A DNA stretch of 64,000 bases from Corbicula japonica (GCA_038501625.1 JAZAYU010000726.1:62001-126000); one strand, 5' to 3'. Shown: positions 44,570 through 58,500, counted from the stretch's first letter. Program-made: numbers and translations. The notes: generated by a model from the letters alone, not told the origin.

Positions 44570-47066
44570 CCTGTATTTATATGCATTGTCACATATGTGC
44601 GACCAGTGTAGATCCTTTTCAGCCAGCCGATCCTTGCCATCTGATCAGGACCTGCAGTGGTCGTATTTTGGTAAGAAAAAACCTTACGAATCATAAAGCT
44701 AACAGTGCAGATCCTTATCAGATGGAATGGATGTGCCGGCTGATCTGGATCTGCATTGTTCATGCATGCTAATAATGTGTGTGTTCGGACGGAAAGGTTG
44801 ATATATATAGTAACACTGAACAAGTTTCTGGTAAGGAACGTTACTGGACTGCAATATATTTACATTTGTAATATACATAAAACAACTGGATTGGCAAATG
44901 TATTGGTAATAGATTGTCATGCTATTTAGTAAATAAATCCACCGTAAGTGTAATGTAGGTGATGAGATGTGCAAGGATGCCATTGCGCTACTGTTGGTAA
45001 TAGAAAAGAGATATTCCATTCCTGTAAGAAAGTTAAGTGGCAGAAACTTCCTTGGCACCTTACACTTGCACATGAGTTACTGTATGTGGAAGCTGCAGAA
45101 ACATGTATTTAAACATACTAATATGTACATAAGCAGTAAGACATAACAGACTATAATAGAAAGCACAAAGTAATAAAAAGTGAAGAACATAAACAAAAAA
45201 CAAGTGATGTACAGGAACAGGGTGGCCAGAGTTTGGAAAGGAAACTGTATTATTCTGGATTTTAGTTTCACTTGGCTGGGTCATCCATAAGCCTTATTTT
45301 ATCGAACAGTGTCTTTTTTTAAAGGAAATATATAGGCATGGATAAATAGGCTCAGGAACTGGAGGAGCCAAGAGGTATTTTGTAGCCAATAAACGTTTGG
45401 AAGGCTCAAATGAAGTGGGACCAAAGCTATGTTGGTTGTCCCTAAGGTTTTTACTTGCTACAAAGTGGTATTAAGTGGTCCAGAAATATAAGTGCCTGAT
45501 GTGGATGGATCAATAGACGTCCAGTTTTTCCAAGTCTGTGGCCACCCTGAAGATACATGTACATTGAAAATGGACAAGTTGCAATATGGAAAGCATGTTA
45601 TATGTACAGCGAGAATTTAAAATAAATGTTGTATCGAAAATGTAAGGCCAATGTCTAAAGTTGGATGTATATATTGAAGCAAACAAAAGGCACATAAGTC
45701 TGTGTTTAGCCCTGTTTGCCATATATAAACATGTTTATGCATGGGGGACCAGTGTAGATCCAGATTAGTTGGCACGTTTGGATCTGCAATTGTAGCAGTT
45801 TGGTTAGAAATAACTATGGAATCAAAAAGCGCACTTTTTAGATCTTGATCTAGGAATCGGTTGACAGCCTGTATATATATATATATATGCATTGTCACAC
45901 GTGCAACCAGTGTAGATCCTGTTCAGCCAACAGAGACGTGCCATTTGATCAGGACCTGCAGTGGTCGTATTTTGGTAAGAAACAACCTTACGAATCATAA
46001 AGCTAACAGTGCAGATCCTTATCAGATGGAATGGATGTGCCTGCTGATCTGGATCTGCATTGTTCATGCATGCTAATAATGTGTGTGTTCGGACGGAAAG
46101 GTTGATATATATAGTAACACTGAACAAGTTTCTGGTAAGGAACGTTACTGGACTGCAATATATTTACATTTGTAATATACATAAAACAACTGGATTGGCA
46201 AATGTATTGGTAATAGATTGTCATGCTATTTAGTAAATAAATCCACCGTAAGTGTAATGTAGTTGATGAGATGTGCAAGGATGCCATTGCGCTACTGTTG
46301 GTAATAGAAAAGAGATATTCCATTCCTGTAAGAAAGTTAAGTGGCAGAAACTTCCTTGGCACCTTACACTTGCACATGAGTTACTGTATGTGGAAGCTGC
46401 AGAAACATGTATTTAAACATACTAATATGTACATAAGCAGTAAGACATAACAGACTATAATAGAAAGCACAAAGTAATAAAAAGTGAAGAACATAAACAA
46501 AAAACAAGTGATGTACAGGAACAGGGTGGCCAGAGTTTGGAAAGGAAACTGTATTATTCTGGATTTTAGGTTGTCCCTAAGGTATTTACTTGCTATAAAG
46601 TGGTATTAAGTGGTCCAGAAATATAAGTGCCTGATGTGGACTGATCGATAGATGTCCAGTTTTTCCAAGTCTGTGGCCACCCTGAAGATACATGTACATT
46701 GAAAATGGACAAGTTGCAATATGGAAAGCATGTAATATGTACAGCGAGAATTTACAATAAATGTGGTATCAAAAATGTAAGGCCAATGTCTAAAGTTGGA
46801 TGTAACATATTGAAGCAAACAAAAGGCACATAAGTCTGTGTTTAACCCTGTCTGCCATATATAAACATGTTTATGCATGGGGGACCAGTGTAGATCCAGA
46901 TTAGTTGGCACGTTTGGATCTGCAACTGAGCAGTTTGGTTAGAAATAACTATTGAATCAAAAAGCGCACTGGTTAGATCTTGATCAGATGGCAGGGATGT
47001 GCCACTTGATCTGGATTTGAACTGTTACCCATGCAATCAAGTTGTGTCTATGGAGGAAAGGGTTAA
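44545..47066. repeat. 1.3-kb tandem duplication (two units)
   Basis: Unit A (44545-45848) and unit B (45849-47066) align at an offset of 1304 bp; for example GGTAAGGAACGTTACTGGAC lies at 44830 and 46134. Unit B lacks about 170 bp present in A (45262-45435). Both begin with the terminal bases of the hAT-like element and contain GATCAG-family MITE pieces. Unit B ends in a complete MITE (46842-47066, TTAA at both ends), whereas in unit A that MITE is cut off at the junction. A more diverged relative of part of the unit lies at 43370-43560. Confidence 0.85.
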
Positions 47067-47091
47067 ATGTTCAAGTTTCTGAACATTTAAC
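47062..47091. repeat. 12-bp stem hairpin at the MITE edge
   Basis: GTTAAATGTTCA (47062-47073) and TGAACATTTAAC (47080-47091) form a perfect 12-bp stem with loop AGTTTC. It straddles the TTAA end of the MITE, so half of the stem is MITE and half is flank. Confidence 0.6.
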
Positions 47092-47573
47092 GTCAAGTGA
47101 CAGATGTGGAATGATAATATGAAAGGGAATGCATTTGGCACATGTATTAAGTTTGACTAGATTGGATCAGTATTGTGTGACTAGATGCAGATTTGGTGGC
47201 AAGGAATCGCCAACTGACCAGGAAGTGCACTGGTTGGTGGATGTTCATTGAAGTACTAACAGTGTACATCCTGATCTTATGGCATGTCCTCATGTTGATG
47301 TGAATCAATAAAAAGAATGGAGTTTGTGGCACAGGATAACTGAACAATTCCTTTCAAATGCTGTTGTCCCAGAGATTGTAATGTGTTAAGGGTGAAAACC
47401 AGGTTACTACCATTCAGTACAAGATAGGCTTTTAACAGTAGTGTAACATTAGACTGAAGTGAAGATGTTACGTGATACTATGAGTGGTCCCCTTTCAGAA
47501 AATGAATTGGGATCTTGTAGCATTTGAAAGAAATTGTACAGTTTGTCATCATTCCTTTTAGGCAGAAGACAGT

Positions 47574-50500
47574 TTATTCTGACTGAAGTTCTATTCTCTC
47601 TGTAGTAGCACCTCTCAGGTAGATCCTGACAGTTAGAGGTGCATGTTGTGCTACATATTGGTCAATGTCCACATCTTCTGGGAGTGCTGACCGCAAAACG
47701 ATACTTGAGACCTGGAGCATCTCGCCGTCTGATGTTATGAGCTCTTTTGCTGAGTCATTTCCACCAATTCCTTCTATTGTTACAGCTCTCTCTTCGAGTG
47801 GTGGTTCGGATGCCTGTAAAGACCAAAGGAAGAATAAAAGTTGACAGCATTATTTGGCCACATCATAAAAGATAATCTTATTCACGAGAAGTAGCGGTGT
47901 TTTTTCTGTTCTAAAACTAATGAACTACAGCATCATCTATAGGCAGAATAGAATATTTTCTTTCCTAGCCATGATGATGTTTTGTCTGAAATATGATGTT
48001 AGCTTCTTTGTTGTCTGTGATGAATGTTTGTGTGAAATCCAACCATGACCTAGTGTGAATGCCTTTTGGAATTCCATGCTGGGGATATTCTACGGTGATG
48101 TTATTGACATACATGAACTGATGGGAGGAATTATACCAATATTTATTCGGCTATTGGATACATTAGGAACAGCCTCGATTGGGTTTGTGAGGCATGGTGT
48201 ACGCTAGTGAAGCACATTGGCAGAAGAAATGCACTGGAGGTCTGTTTAAGTAGTTACCTTATGGAAGTATACTTGAGAATGTGCAGAGAATAGTAGTGCT
48301 GCAGCAGGTGTCTACTGAAATCAAATGTGTGCACAAGTAATTTGATGGTTTTGACATGACGTACCTGGATGGTGCTTTTAGAAGTCAGTGATAGGGACGG
48401 TTGGCCGTTGTGGCTGCTTGTTATCGCATCGGTTATGGTGACATAGTCTCCCGGTCTGTAAGCCATATCGCACGCATCTCTCCAGAGGCTTACTTTTACA
48501 CGCACTCTGGTGTCACTAAGGTAAATGTCCTTAACGCGTGTTGGGGAATTTCCGACCAGCACCTCTCTCTCTTGGTCTTCCTGAAAGGTTGAAATGAAAG
48601 ATATGAAAACAAGAGGAACAGCAGGATATTGAGGACAGACATCCCAGATAACATGCATATATAAATAGTGAGATATGGGCAAGGACATAACAGTGCTTAT
48701 GCTGGCTGTTTTCAAATAGCCAGAAATTTTCAAGAAGAAAAATAGCTAAAGTTTTATGCAGTGTAAGCAGATGCTTGGGAAATGGCTCTAGGGCAGGCTT
48801 AACCAAACCATGTAACTATTGCATGGAACTGTCTCGCAATATGAGAATGAGTTCACTTGGTAATGGGTATTTTACAACGACAATTTGAGACAAGATTTAT
48901 GGGATGTCAAATAAATGTAGTGTAAGGAGATGACACATGTCAATACTAACAAACCAGAAAATAATAGCAAAATTAAATAACATTTCTAATGCGGAAACAG
49001 CCAAAGTTGCTGAAGAAACACATTTTGATAAGAAATAAGAAGTATGAATACAATTGTAATTGTATCATGGTGAAAATATGGCAATTTATACTGTGAATTT
49101 TGGTGTTAAGATTTTATCACTTGGGGTACAGCGTTTGGTTTTGTTGCAATGGTTTGGAAATGGAGCCGATATGTATTAAGAAGAAAAGAACATAGCATTA
49201 ATTTTGTAATTAGTTGTAGATATCTATGCTTCATTAAACATATGATATAGGAATCCATTTTTTAAAGCTATATAAAAAACATAGTTGTTTTCAAACAGCA
49301 ATGTTGGCGACATTGACGTTGTCATTGATATGTCTTAGTTTGTGGAAAAAACAGTAATGGTAACTTTTACCTATGAATGATTTTAGCAAAGTTCATAGTT
49401 AACCCTTTAACGGGCTTTTTTCACTGTATGGGGAATGTGCGCATGCCCTGTAATTAGAATAGCATTTTTTTTCTCTGAAGGGGAATGAAGAAACCAGATG
49501 TGAAGTGGTTTTAGAGGAACATACGCAACGAGAAGGAATACGAACCTACAGAATGCATACTGTCATAATGTTCCTTTTGTTATATACCCTTCAGTTCAAA
49601 GCTAATGTAAATCAACTGAACAAGAAAATTTTAGTCAAAAACAAGGTTTACATATAAAAATAGAAAACAAGTAATGTGGTAGTAAATTTGTTAATGGCAT
49701 AAAATATTTGTAATAACATTTGTAAAACTGCGACGGGAATCGCCTATTTTGGAGTTTTTGTGTCAGAAAATAATGACAATCTAGTGTAAAGTACTGTATG
49801 ATGTCAAATAGAACACGGAAAGCTGGACAAAGTTTGATACAGAATTTCAAATGTGACAAGTGGTATCAATTTTGCAGATTAACCCTTTCCTGTACAGACA
49901 CACTTTTATTGCTAGGGTGAACAGTGAAGATCCATATCAGCTGCACATCCGGCACATCTGATCAGGATCTAAACTGTTCGCTTTTTTTATTAATTAGGTT
50001 TTTCCTGAAAAAAAGGTGACCAGTGCAGAAACTGATCAGACGGCATGAATATGCCGGCTGATCTGGATCTACACTGGTCGCACATGGGTGAAAATATGTA
50101 TCTGTGAAGGGTTAACTATGAACTTTGCTAAAATCATTCATAGGTATATAATACAAAAGGAGGGAAAAAGCCCAGTGTTTTATATAAGGTAAAGAAGGAA
50201 CTGCGAGACCTGTTTCCTGTATGAAATTCAATGATTTGACAAAGTCAATGGTCAGGTTGAAACGGCCGCCAGCAAACATGGAAATCGATATGTGAACAAA
50301 ATTATGTCTGCAATTACTTGCCTGTTGGTTGAAAACTTGTCAGTGCTATGCCCAGGTAAAATAATCTGATTCCTATATTTTAACAATTTTGGAATACATC
50401 TTGAAGCATAAGAAAAGAAAAGGAAATGCAAAACTTTGGAATGCATTTGCAAGCAGGTCTTCAAAACAGGGAGAAATTTTTTAAGTTGCAAGACTAGGTA

Positions 50501-51192
50501 GACACGCAAACCATAACCACAAAAGCTTATGTTGGGCTAATACTGGTTGCAGCAGCCTTTTTGGAGAGTCCAATATTAACAACTAGCGGAAGTTTTCGCA
50601 GAAATAGACAGAAATCAAGTGGGAATTGTTAAGTCATGAACATGCTCTGAAACAGTAGTGTGAAACAAGTCTCTGCCAAGTGGACAACTTGCAAAAGGAA
50701 TAACCTGCTGGAAACTGTAATTGTTGTAAACATTAATAATAATGAATATGTGCCTACCTGGACTATCTGGCCTCTGACTGTGACCATTGTCTTCACTGGA
50801 GACCTTAGTGTCTGTTGCAGGGAAAGGAGTGGAGCTTGAGGTGGGTTTACCAGCCTCTCAGCAGCAGCAGCATGGTCTTCTGTGACTGTTATGGCGGCTG
50901 ATAGAAACGATCTTGAGTTGCGGGTTAACACAATGGTCCTGTCGGCCCGCAAGATCACGTTCCTCATGAGAACTGTGTTTCCCACACGAAACCGACTGAA
51001 CTGCTCGGGATCATATATGATCCCTTTTGCAGACCCAGTACTATCGGCTAGGCCAACTGTCAAGGACTGGCGATCTTCATCACTTTTTTTGTAGGTTACA
51101 GTCCCAGTGGTTGCAATGACTTTTGCTTTAACTGATCCAGTGAAAGGCCCTGGAGGTTTCCCCAGGAAAGTCATCAAGTTAATGGCAGACAT
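47574..51192 (-). CDS. RPA-like single-strand DNA-binding protein, three exons (right Helentron arm)
   Basis: Exons on the minus strand are 51192-50758 (145 codons), 48580-48365 (72 codons) and 47813-47574 (79 codons plus stop), all joined in phase 0 with GT-AG boundaries; total 296 residues. Exon 1 starts with ATG immediately after TATTGCAG and reads MSAINLMTFLGKPPGPFTG, then OB-fold-like strands KAKVIATTGTVTYKK, SLTVGLADSTGSAKGIIYD and NTVLMRNVILRADRTIVL, ending GQIVQ at donor GTAGGC. Exon 2, EDQEREVLVGNSPTRVKDIY to SKSTIQ, contains a second OB-like segment (VRVKVSLWRDACDMAYRPGD). Exon 3 starts ASEPPLEERAVTIEGIG and ends RIELQSE. RPA homologues are known passengers of Helitrons and should protect single-stranded intermediates. 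AATAAA overlaps the stop codon. All frames are intact here, unlike in the left arm. Confidence 0.82.
49369..50145. repeat. Perfect 39-bp inverted repeats flanking TTAA-ended MITE DNA, in RPA intron 1
   Basis: The 39 bases at 49369-49407 (ACCTATGAATGATTTTAGC and on through TTAACCCTT) are the exact reverse complement of 50107-50145. A complete GATCAG-family MITE with TTAA at both ends occupies 49879-50115, and its right TTAA coincides with that of the right arm. On the left a second TTAACCCTTT start abuts the other arm. The whole lies within intron 1 of the RPA-like gene. Confidence 0.8.
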
Positions 51193-52508
51193 CTGCAATA
51201 GAGAAATAGTTTTCGATAGGATCATTGACTTAGGTATAAAAGTATATTTCCATGCATTCATGGGCATTATTAGTTAAACTAATTAAGTGTGAATTGTCAA
51301 GATTTAGTATTATCATAAATGTTGCCTGAAGCAGATGAATTATGGCATAAATACAAAAGTGAAGGGGGAGGAAATGTAACGACACAAAGCAGTCACAAAT
51401 TCATAATCATTTTAAATGGACAACAGAGTTTAATTGATCCAAGGTAATGAGCGCAACCAGCACTTTCTGTGAAAGGTTGTTGCTGTTAATGACACAGACA
51501 GGACACTTTTGAATCATCATTTACAGTTGAACGTGCCATAGTAGGCACCTGCATTAAGCAACAACCTGTCATAGTTGAACAGTTTGAATGCGTAATAAGC
51601 TAGTGTTTTTTATCTCTTTTGGGGGAAGGGGGTCGCAGCTCTTTGGAGGGGGGAAATTGCGACGCAAACAAAGGAAAGGGGAATATTTGGAAGATACTTG
51701 CAGCCTGACAAACACAACATAACAAAATATTCACTGATCTTTTAATTTAAAGGAAGTCAGTGGTCTACAGTGAAATGTTTTTTTCTCTCTGCAAATTTAT
51801 CAATTATTCTTGTCACTTTATTGTCCATCAGTGGGGTATCCATTAAACATATCCAAAATTCAGATTTATCAATGCTTAACAGACTCCGGCAAAGGGGGAA
51901 TTTTTTTATGGATGTGGGGAAAAATATATACTATTTTTAGGGAAGAATGGGGCCCTTTTTCTCCAAATATTTGGTATAAAAAAACTGAAAGCTGACAGCA
52001 ATGCAGCCACCTGTGTTTAACAGTCACTTGTTGACATTCCTTTGGGTGGCTGTTTAATACAGGTTTGACTTCAAATTTGTGTTTCATGAACATGTTTCAT
52101 TTCCAGTAGACATCCTAGCATAGTATGATATGATGGCACTCCTAGCATAGTATGATATGATGGCACTGATTTTTTTTCAGTAATTATCACTGTGCGTGAT
52201 AAATATGACAAGTACGTTATTATTGACATAATTACCAGGGAATTTTTTGCCTTTCAATATGTTGCTTTAAGAGTGTTTTAGCAGATGTGATTCATTCCTC
52301 AGATGATGAGCATAAGGTTATGCAGGAAATGGAAGGAAAAGAGAAAAATTTACTGTTACATTCTTTGAATGCAAGTAATGTATACTACTTATAGAGAAAG
52401 GTTCTTTCAATGGACTAACTGGCAGACAGTAGTGGAATGAATGAAGTGCTTACATATGTACAATGACATAATAATGTTACAATATACACATGTATGTACT
52501 GTAGTATA
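51193..52508 (-). other. Spacer between the two Helentron genes, right arm
   Basis: Counterpart of 31515-32814. It includes a local duplication at 52105-52165 (TAGCATAGTATGATATGATG twice) not seen in the left arm. No coding sequence seen. Confidence 0.5.
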
Positions 52509-55500
52509 TCACTTCTTGTAAACAAGGTACACTGGTTTGTGGTCAGAATAATATGAATCCAAGGTACCCGATGCAAGGTTGCTGGCATCAGAACAAGAGG
52601 TATAAACATGATCCAGACATGATCCATAATCAGTTGTTACTGACTGTATGAGTTGCTTAAGGTTGTAGGTCTGTTCCATTATTGTAGCAAGGAACCTGTC
52701 TTGAAAGCAATCTACATTGAAATCACCAAGGAAGACCGCAGAGTTACTAGGAGTTATTCTCATTACTTGCTCCATGAAGGAGGTGTAGTTTTGCTTGGTA
52801 GCCTGAGAAGGTGGGCAGTATACAAAACAAACCACCAAATCAGTTTCTGTTCTAACCATTGCACATTCAATATTGGAAAAAGTATGTGAAGAGAAATGTT
52901 TGAGTGGCAACTTTGAATACACAGCTATTCCATGAGCAGAGGTGCAACTGGTTGAGGAATGAACAGTAAAGCCATCTATCGCATAATCGTGTGAGCACAA
53001 AGCAGGATCATGTACCCTTGTTTCAACGAAGGCAATCAAGTGAGCTTGCAACAAATTGTTTTCATGCCTTATGTCATCAATATGCTGTGCCAGAGAGCGG
53101 CAGTTTTGGAAACAGATAATTGTTTCATCAATATAGGGATTTAGGGAAGGCACAAGTGGGGAAAGTAGTCGTTCATGGCGAAGGCGTACCATTTCTTCAT
53201 GTACATCAGCAGAAGTTGTGATTTTTCCTTCATTAAATTTGATTATACTGAGCCCTGAAAGTGATGTTACCCTACTTAGGCCAACATAATGCATGTGAGG
53301 TACAGACCTATTACCAAAATGCATGACACAAGTTTTCATTGTTGAACCTTGAGCTTTGTGAATGGTCTTCCCAGCAGCTACAACCAATGGAAACTGACGA
53401 CGGACAACAAGGTAAGTTTTGTAGTGTTTGACTGGGAACTTCCTTGTGGTCTCAAAGATTGGAATCCAGGAGAGGTCTAAAGTGCTGTTATACAGGTGTC
53501 TGTACTTTTTGCGCCAAATAGTGCCAATGGAAGGGTCTTCAAAGGCTACCCACACAATACTACACCTGTCCGAGTTTGGAACACGGAAGTCAAATTTTTT
53601 CACTACACAAGAAGCCCCATTAGTAAGACCATCGTTAACATCAAGGTTTAAGCATATGTCACAAGGGACACCAACACCGAGGGTGAGTATTTTGCTGAGC
53701 CCCATGGTTTTGTTTGGATCAGGCGACACCTTACTTAATATTGTATTTTGCAAGGATGAATTTAAGTCCCCGGAGATACAGTCTAATGCTTCTGCTGTTA
53801 AGATGTCAGATTGTGGTAACGTAGACAAAAGCGATGCATTATGGCTTAAGGCATCAGCCTTCGCACAGAATATATGTGGTAGCTTAGAGTGACCATCTTG
53901 ACAGGGCTCAGTGCAGCGCGCTTTCAAAATCTCAAGATCTTCTGTTGTATGTTTTCCTTCACGTAACCTGTTCAGCAAAAGGGCAAACTCTTGATCATCC
54001 TTCTGCCTCATTATCTCTTTAAGTTCAAAGAATTGAAATAGGTCAACCCAAAGATTTCTTGCCAAACTATTTAACTGTGCTGTCTGGAAAGAATCGGAGA
54101 ATATCCAAGCATCCATAACAGGCTTTAATTGATAGAGATCTCCAACAGCTAGTATACTGGTCCCTCCAAAGGGCTTCACTGATCCCTTTATTTCCTGTAA
54201 CCTCAAATTTATGAAATTCAGCATGTTACGACCAACCATAGAGATTTCATCAATAATGACAACTTGTAACTCATGAAAACGTGCTCGCAAAGTATTTAAC
54301 TGTTGCATGTCAAGTGGCTTGAAATGGAAGCCCTGACTAACTGGAATACAGAACGCGGAGTGTAGTGTGTTACCACCTATATTGTGAGCAGCCTTGCCCG
54401 TTGGAGCACATAGTAAAACTTTCAAGGAATCTGGGTTTTTATCTCTGAGGTGATTGAAATATCTATCAAGAGCGTGATGAAGTGTTCTGATAAGCACACT
54501 TTTGCCAACTCCAGCACCTCCGGACAGAAAGACATAGAAGGGTTCGGGAACAGTTTTCACAGCATGAAGAATGTGATAAAAGAAGGTCTTTTGTTCAGAA
54601 TTTAATTGCTGAACTGATGCCTTGAAGGCAGAAAAGTCAGTGTGACTATTAAGAGTTATGTTAACAAGGCTTGACACTTTCTGTCGTGCCACCCCTAAAT
54701 CTTCACCGAGATCATAGACATCCTCATCATTTGCTGTTTTTGGGTCAAAGCATCCAAACTGGTTACAAACTGATACACTTTCTTCTAAATCTATAGCTTC
54801 CCTGTGTTCATTTTCGAAGTTTGTTTCTGGTGTATGAAATTCAGTGTCAGCAATAAGCTGCTCGTAGAGGCCAGGATCTAAATGTTCATAGTGAGCTTTA
54901 TTTCTAAAAATGTCATCACGCTTTTCATTGAAGGAAGCCTCGTATGACTGAAAAGAACCAAGCAGATCTTTGTCCTCATCACGCCATGCAGTGAACAGCA
55001 TAATTTGTTGTCTGTAGTGCTCTTCATGGTCTTTGTTCATAGGTGTATGGTGCCAGTAGAGCACTTTTTGTTTAGATCTTCTTTTCATCCTAAGACCACA
55101 TGGAAAAGTGATTACTGTGTCATGGACATCTTCCCTTGCTTCGTAATCCAAGTCATCTGTTTTGTCTTCTTCATATTCAGTTTCTGGCAATTCTTCCTCA
55201 TCTGCAGTTGCTACATCTGTTTCCCTCTTATGTTTGTTATACAGATCATACCAGGATGCAAAATCTGCATAACAGATCTTCTCTAACACCTTTGGTCTGC
55301 GCACATATCTCTTTAATGTGTTGTCCATTTCTATGTCTTTTGATGAAACAGGCAACTCTTTTAACTGAGAGAAGGATTTTATCAGGGTTGTTCTTTCATT
55401 AGCTTTGTTTGTGTCAATGTAAACAACTTCTCTTGTTGATCTACGCAAAGGCATTTGAAGCACAAGGTAGGCTGCTTCTTGAGCACCTATTTCAACGCTT

Positions 55501-58500
55501 GAAAGAAACTGGTTTCCTATGCGCCTCACCTGCTCACGAATTGTACTGTCTTTCTCTTGTGCTTCATGACAAGCTTGTAGTAGCAAATTGGACAGTCCCC
55601 TCTGGCCCTTGGAAATATATGAAACAATGTATGAAACACATGAGTAAGGGTCAAGAATATACTGTATGTCCATATTTGCTTCCCAAGAGGAGATCAGGGT
55701 CCTATTGTAGTTGTTGATTCTGCATTCTGATGGTTCTCTTTTCAAGCAAACTGTAGATCTTTTCAAACTTGAGCGCACTGCCAAAATATATTCCTCTGTT
55801 GTCAAATTCAACTTGTCAAGGAATTCAAGAAATGTCACAGCAGCACTGTTTTTTTGGAGCTCATCTAAATAAGCACTAATCATCATGAATTTGTCTTTGT
55901 AGGCATTGGAAGTTTCCGTTTCAGTTAAAGGATGCAGAATGACAGTTTCAGGCATAGGGGGCAACGGGAAATTAAAGCGACAAACTGCTTTACCACGCTT
56001 TCGGCACGTTTTAGCATGTCTGTGTGTCTGGTAGTTTACCAGCTGTGGTATAGATGTGTCATCTGCACATGAAACATACTTATCAACAAAAGCTGCTACT
56101 TCCATGTCCAAGGCAACTCCATGCAAGGGGGCATTTTTTACCCAAATAAGCATATGGATATGAGGAGATCCCCTCTGTTGAAATTCCACCCTGTAAAAGT
56201 ACTCAACTATTTCACCAATGGGATAAGATGAGTGTTTGAGAACATGCTTAATGAAGCATTGTACACGGAAGTCAAAATACCGCGCACACGTGACAGGATC
56301 TGACTTGATGAGGTAGCATTTTTCCTGCCAACTTAGGTTTTTAACTTCATCTGCCGAGACACTCTTTTTGTTTACAAGTTTGGATAAAGAGGACAACAAA
56401 GGCTCCCATTTTGTCTCTGCAGCAGAGAACGAACAGAACCAAGTAGGAATGCCCAATTGCCTGATCATAGCAAAGGCGTCTCTCTTGGCATGTTCCCAGT
56501 AAGGTGGTGACCCTCTAATAGTTCGCAACACACGAAAACCATCGTCTTGCATAGTAAGATGATCTACAAATCCTGGAGAAAGGATTTCCCCAGCAGTAAA
56601 GCTCAGGCCATTTTTTTTGCATTTCCTTACTGCCAAAGTCACCTTGTCTCTGATCTGCTTAATTTGTAGTTTTTTAAGTTTGTAGAAGATGTTTGGTACA
56701 CAGAGAGCTACACGCCTGTCAACGTGACGTAGTTCCCATTTACAGATGTCGCTATAATGAAGTGGGACAAGGCGTTCTGTGTTCTGGGCACGTTTTTGGC
56801 CACAATAAATGGATGGGAATGAAAGAACCTCAGAATGGAAATCTTGGAATAAGCTTAGTGGGGAATTGTTTTCAGCAGGTGCAACACATAGAATCTGATT
56901 GAACTCCCTGAAATCGGCAGCCTGCAAATATGTGTCAGTGTTGCCCGTTGGCCGGTCATGAAAATTGTCATCTTCTGTCCACCCATCTGATAAGTGCCCT
57001 TTCTCATCAGGTGATTGTGTTTCTTCTATATCATCCAGAGCTTGTGATATGAAGCTTGAGGAAAATGTCTGGAGCCATGAATCATTTAAAACAATACCTT
57101 CGTTTCTGAAAAGGACACTATTACTGACCAACCACTTGGCTGCTTCAAACACCTTGTTCGGACGTATGTTTTCAAAGGCAACATGGTGTTTGTAAGAAAG
57201 TCTACGTTTCAACTTCAACATAATAGTTTCATTGTCATCTAACATCCTTGGCAGTGACTTAATTGTGGTATTCACATCAGCAGGGACGTTAACAATATTG
57301 CCTTTGACACTTATTTGCCCACCACGTGGCAGTTCTCGCAATTGCATGAAAGCAAGTCTGGGAGACACTAACCTCTCTTCAAGGTTAGAAATTTCCAATT
57401 CCTTTGGTCTGACAGGAAAGGACAAATTGTTCTGGACTGACAGTTTTGGAACCTTGCCAGTTCTTATGGAGGTCAAACATGTCCTACATATCCATTTTGT
57501 ACCATCATCACTAATGAAATTACCAATGGAAGATTGGTCTTTCAATTTACTTACATCACGGACAGAATGTCGAAAGAATGTTTGACAGCAACATGAGCAA
57601 ACAAAGTCAGGGCCAACAGATACAAGTGTCTTGAAAAGAGAACAAACTTCTGTTAGTGCATCGAAACTGGAAGAGTCTTTGTTAGTAGTGTGACAATCAG
57701 CATATCTATCATCTATGAACCTGTTTAGATCTGCTCTGCATCTTGAAGGAGAGTTTGCAACTTTCGGCATTTACTTCTGGGCGCTTTCAATTCGCTATCT
57801 GTTTTGCGTTTCCCAGCTATTATTTTCCTAGTCTGGGGCTCTTTAAGTCTGTACAAGAAATTTTTATGTTCTATGTCGAAAATAACAGATCGTGGAAGAC
57901 TCCGAGTTGTAAATTTAAAAGAATGGAGGTCAAACTGTATGGACTCAGGGCTACTGGAATTAACTGCCATAACTAACCTATGTAAAAAGGAGACCAAACC
58001 TTGCAACGTTGTGACAGAACCTAAAACACATGTCCCAATGTCACTTGTCATTCCATCAGAGCCTCTGGAATGGCTGTCAAAAATGTAATATTTTTGTTCG
58101 TCATGGTGGATTGCTACAGACACATCACTGAACACTATTATGTGGTTGCATTGTCTGGATGCAACAAAAGCAGACGCTAAGGTAAAATTATTCATGTCAT
58201 CAACACTGTCTTCAGCACTTTGCACCAGTCCAGACCTGACACCACAATGCTGAATACCAATTGACTTCCCTTTGAATCGAAGGCGCTGAGGAAGTTGTGA
58301 AGGGTCTATGAACTGACCAATAGTCTGTATATGGTGTGACACAGCACAATACAAGTTACTACCAAATAAAAGAATCTCCTCCAAGTCTTGTTTTGTCATG
58401 CTACGGGCCATACTGAAGTATTCAGCAGAAATCAGGAAGAGCAAACATGTAGGGACACATTGCCTTCCCCTAGCTTCACTTGGTAAACATTCACTAGCTT

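Noticed and set aside
44563..46377. Paired frames such as FSVTIYINLSVRTHTLLACM appearing twice
   Set aside because: They arise from the tandem duplication and GATCAG-family MITE sequence; no protein-like features.
52415..52627. Frame reading MDHVWIMFIPLVLMPATLH at the end of the endonuclease domain
   Set aside because: Alternative frame over the end of the Rep ORF; no independent evidence.
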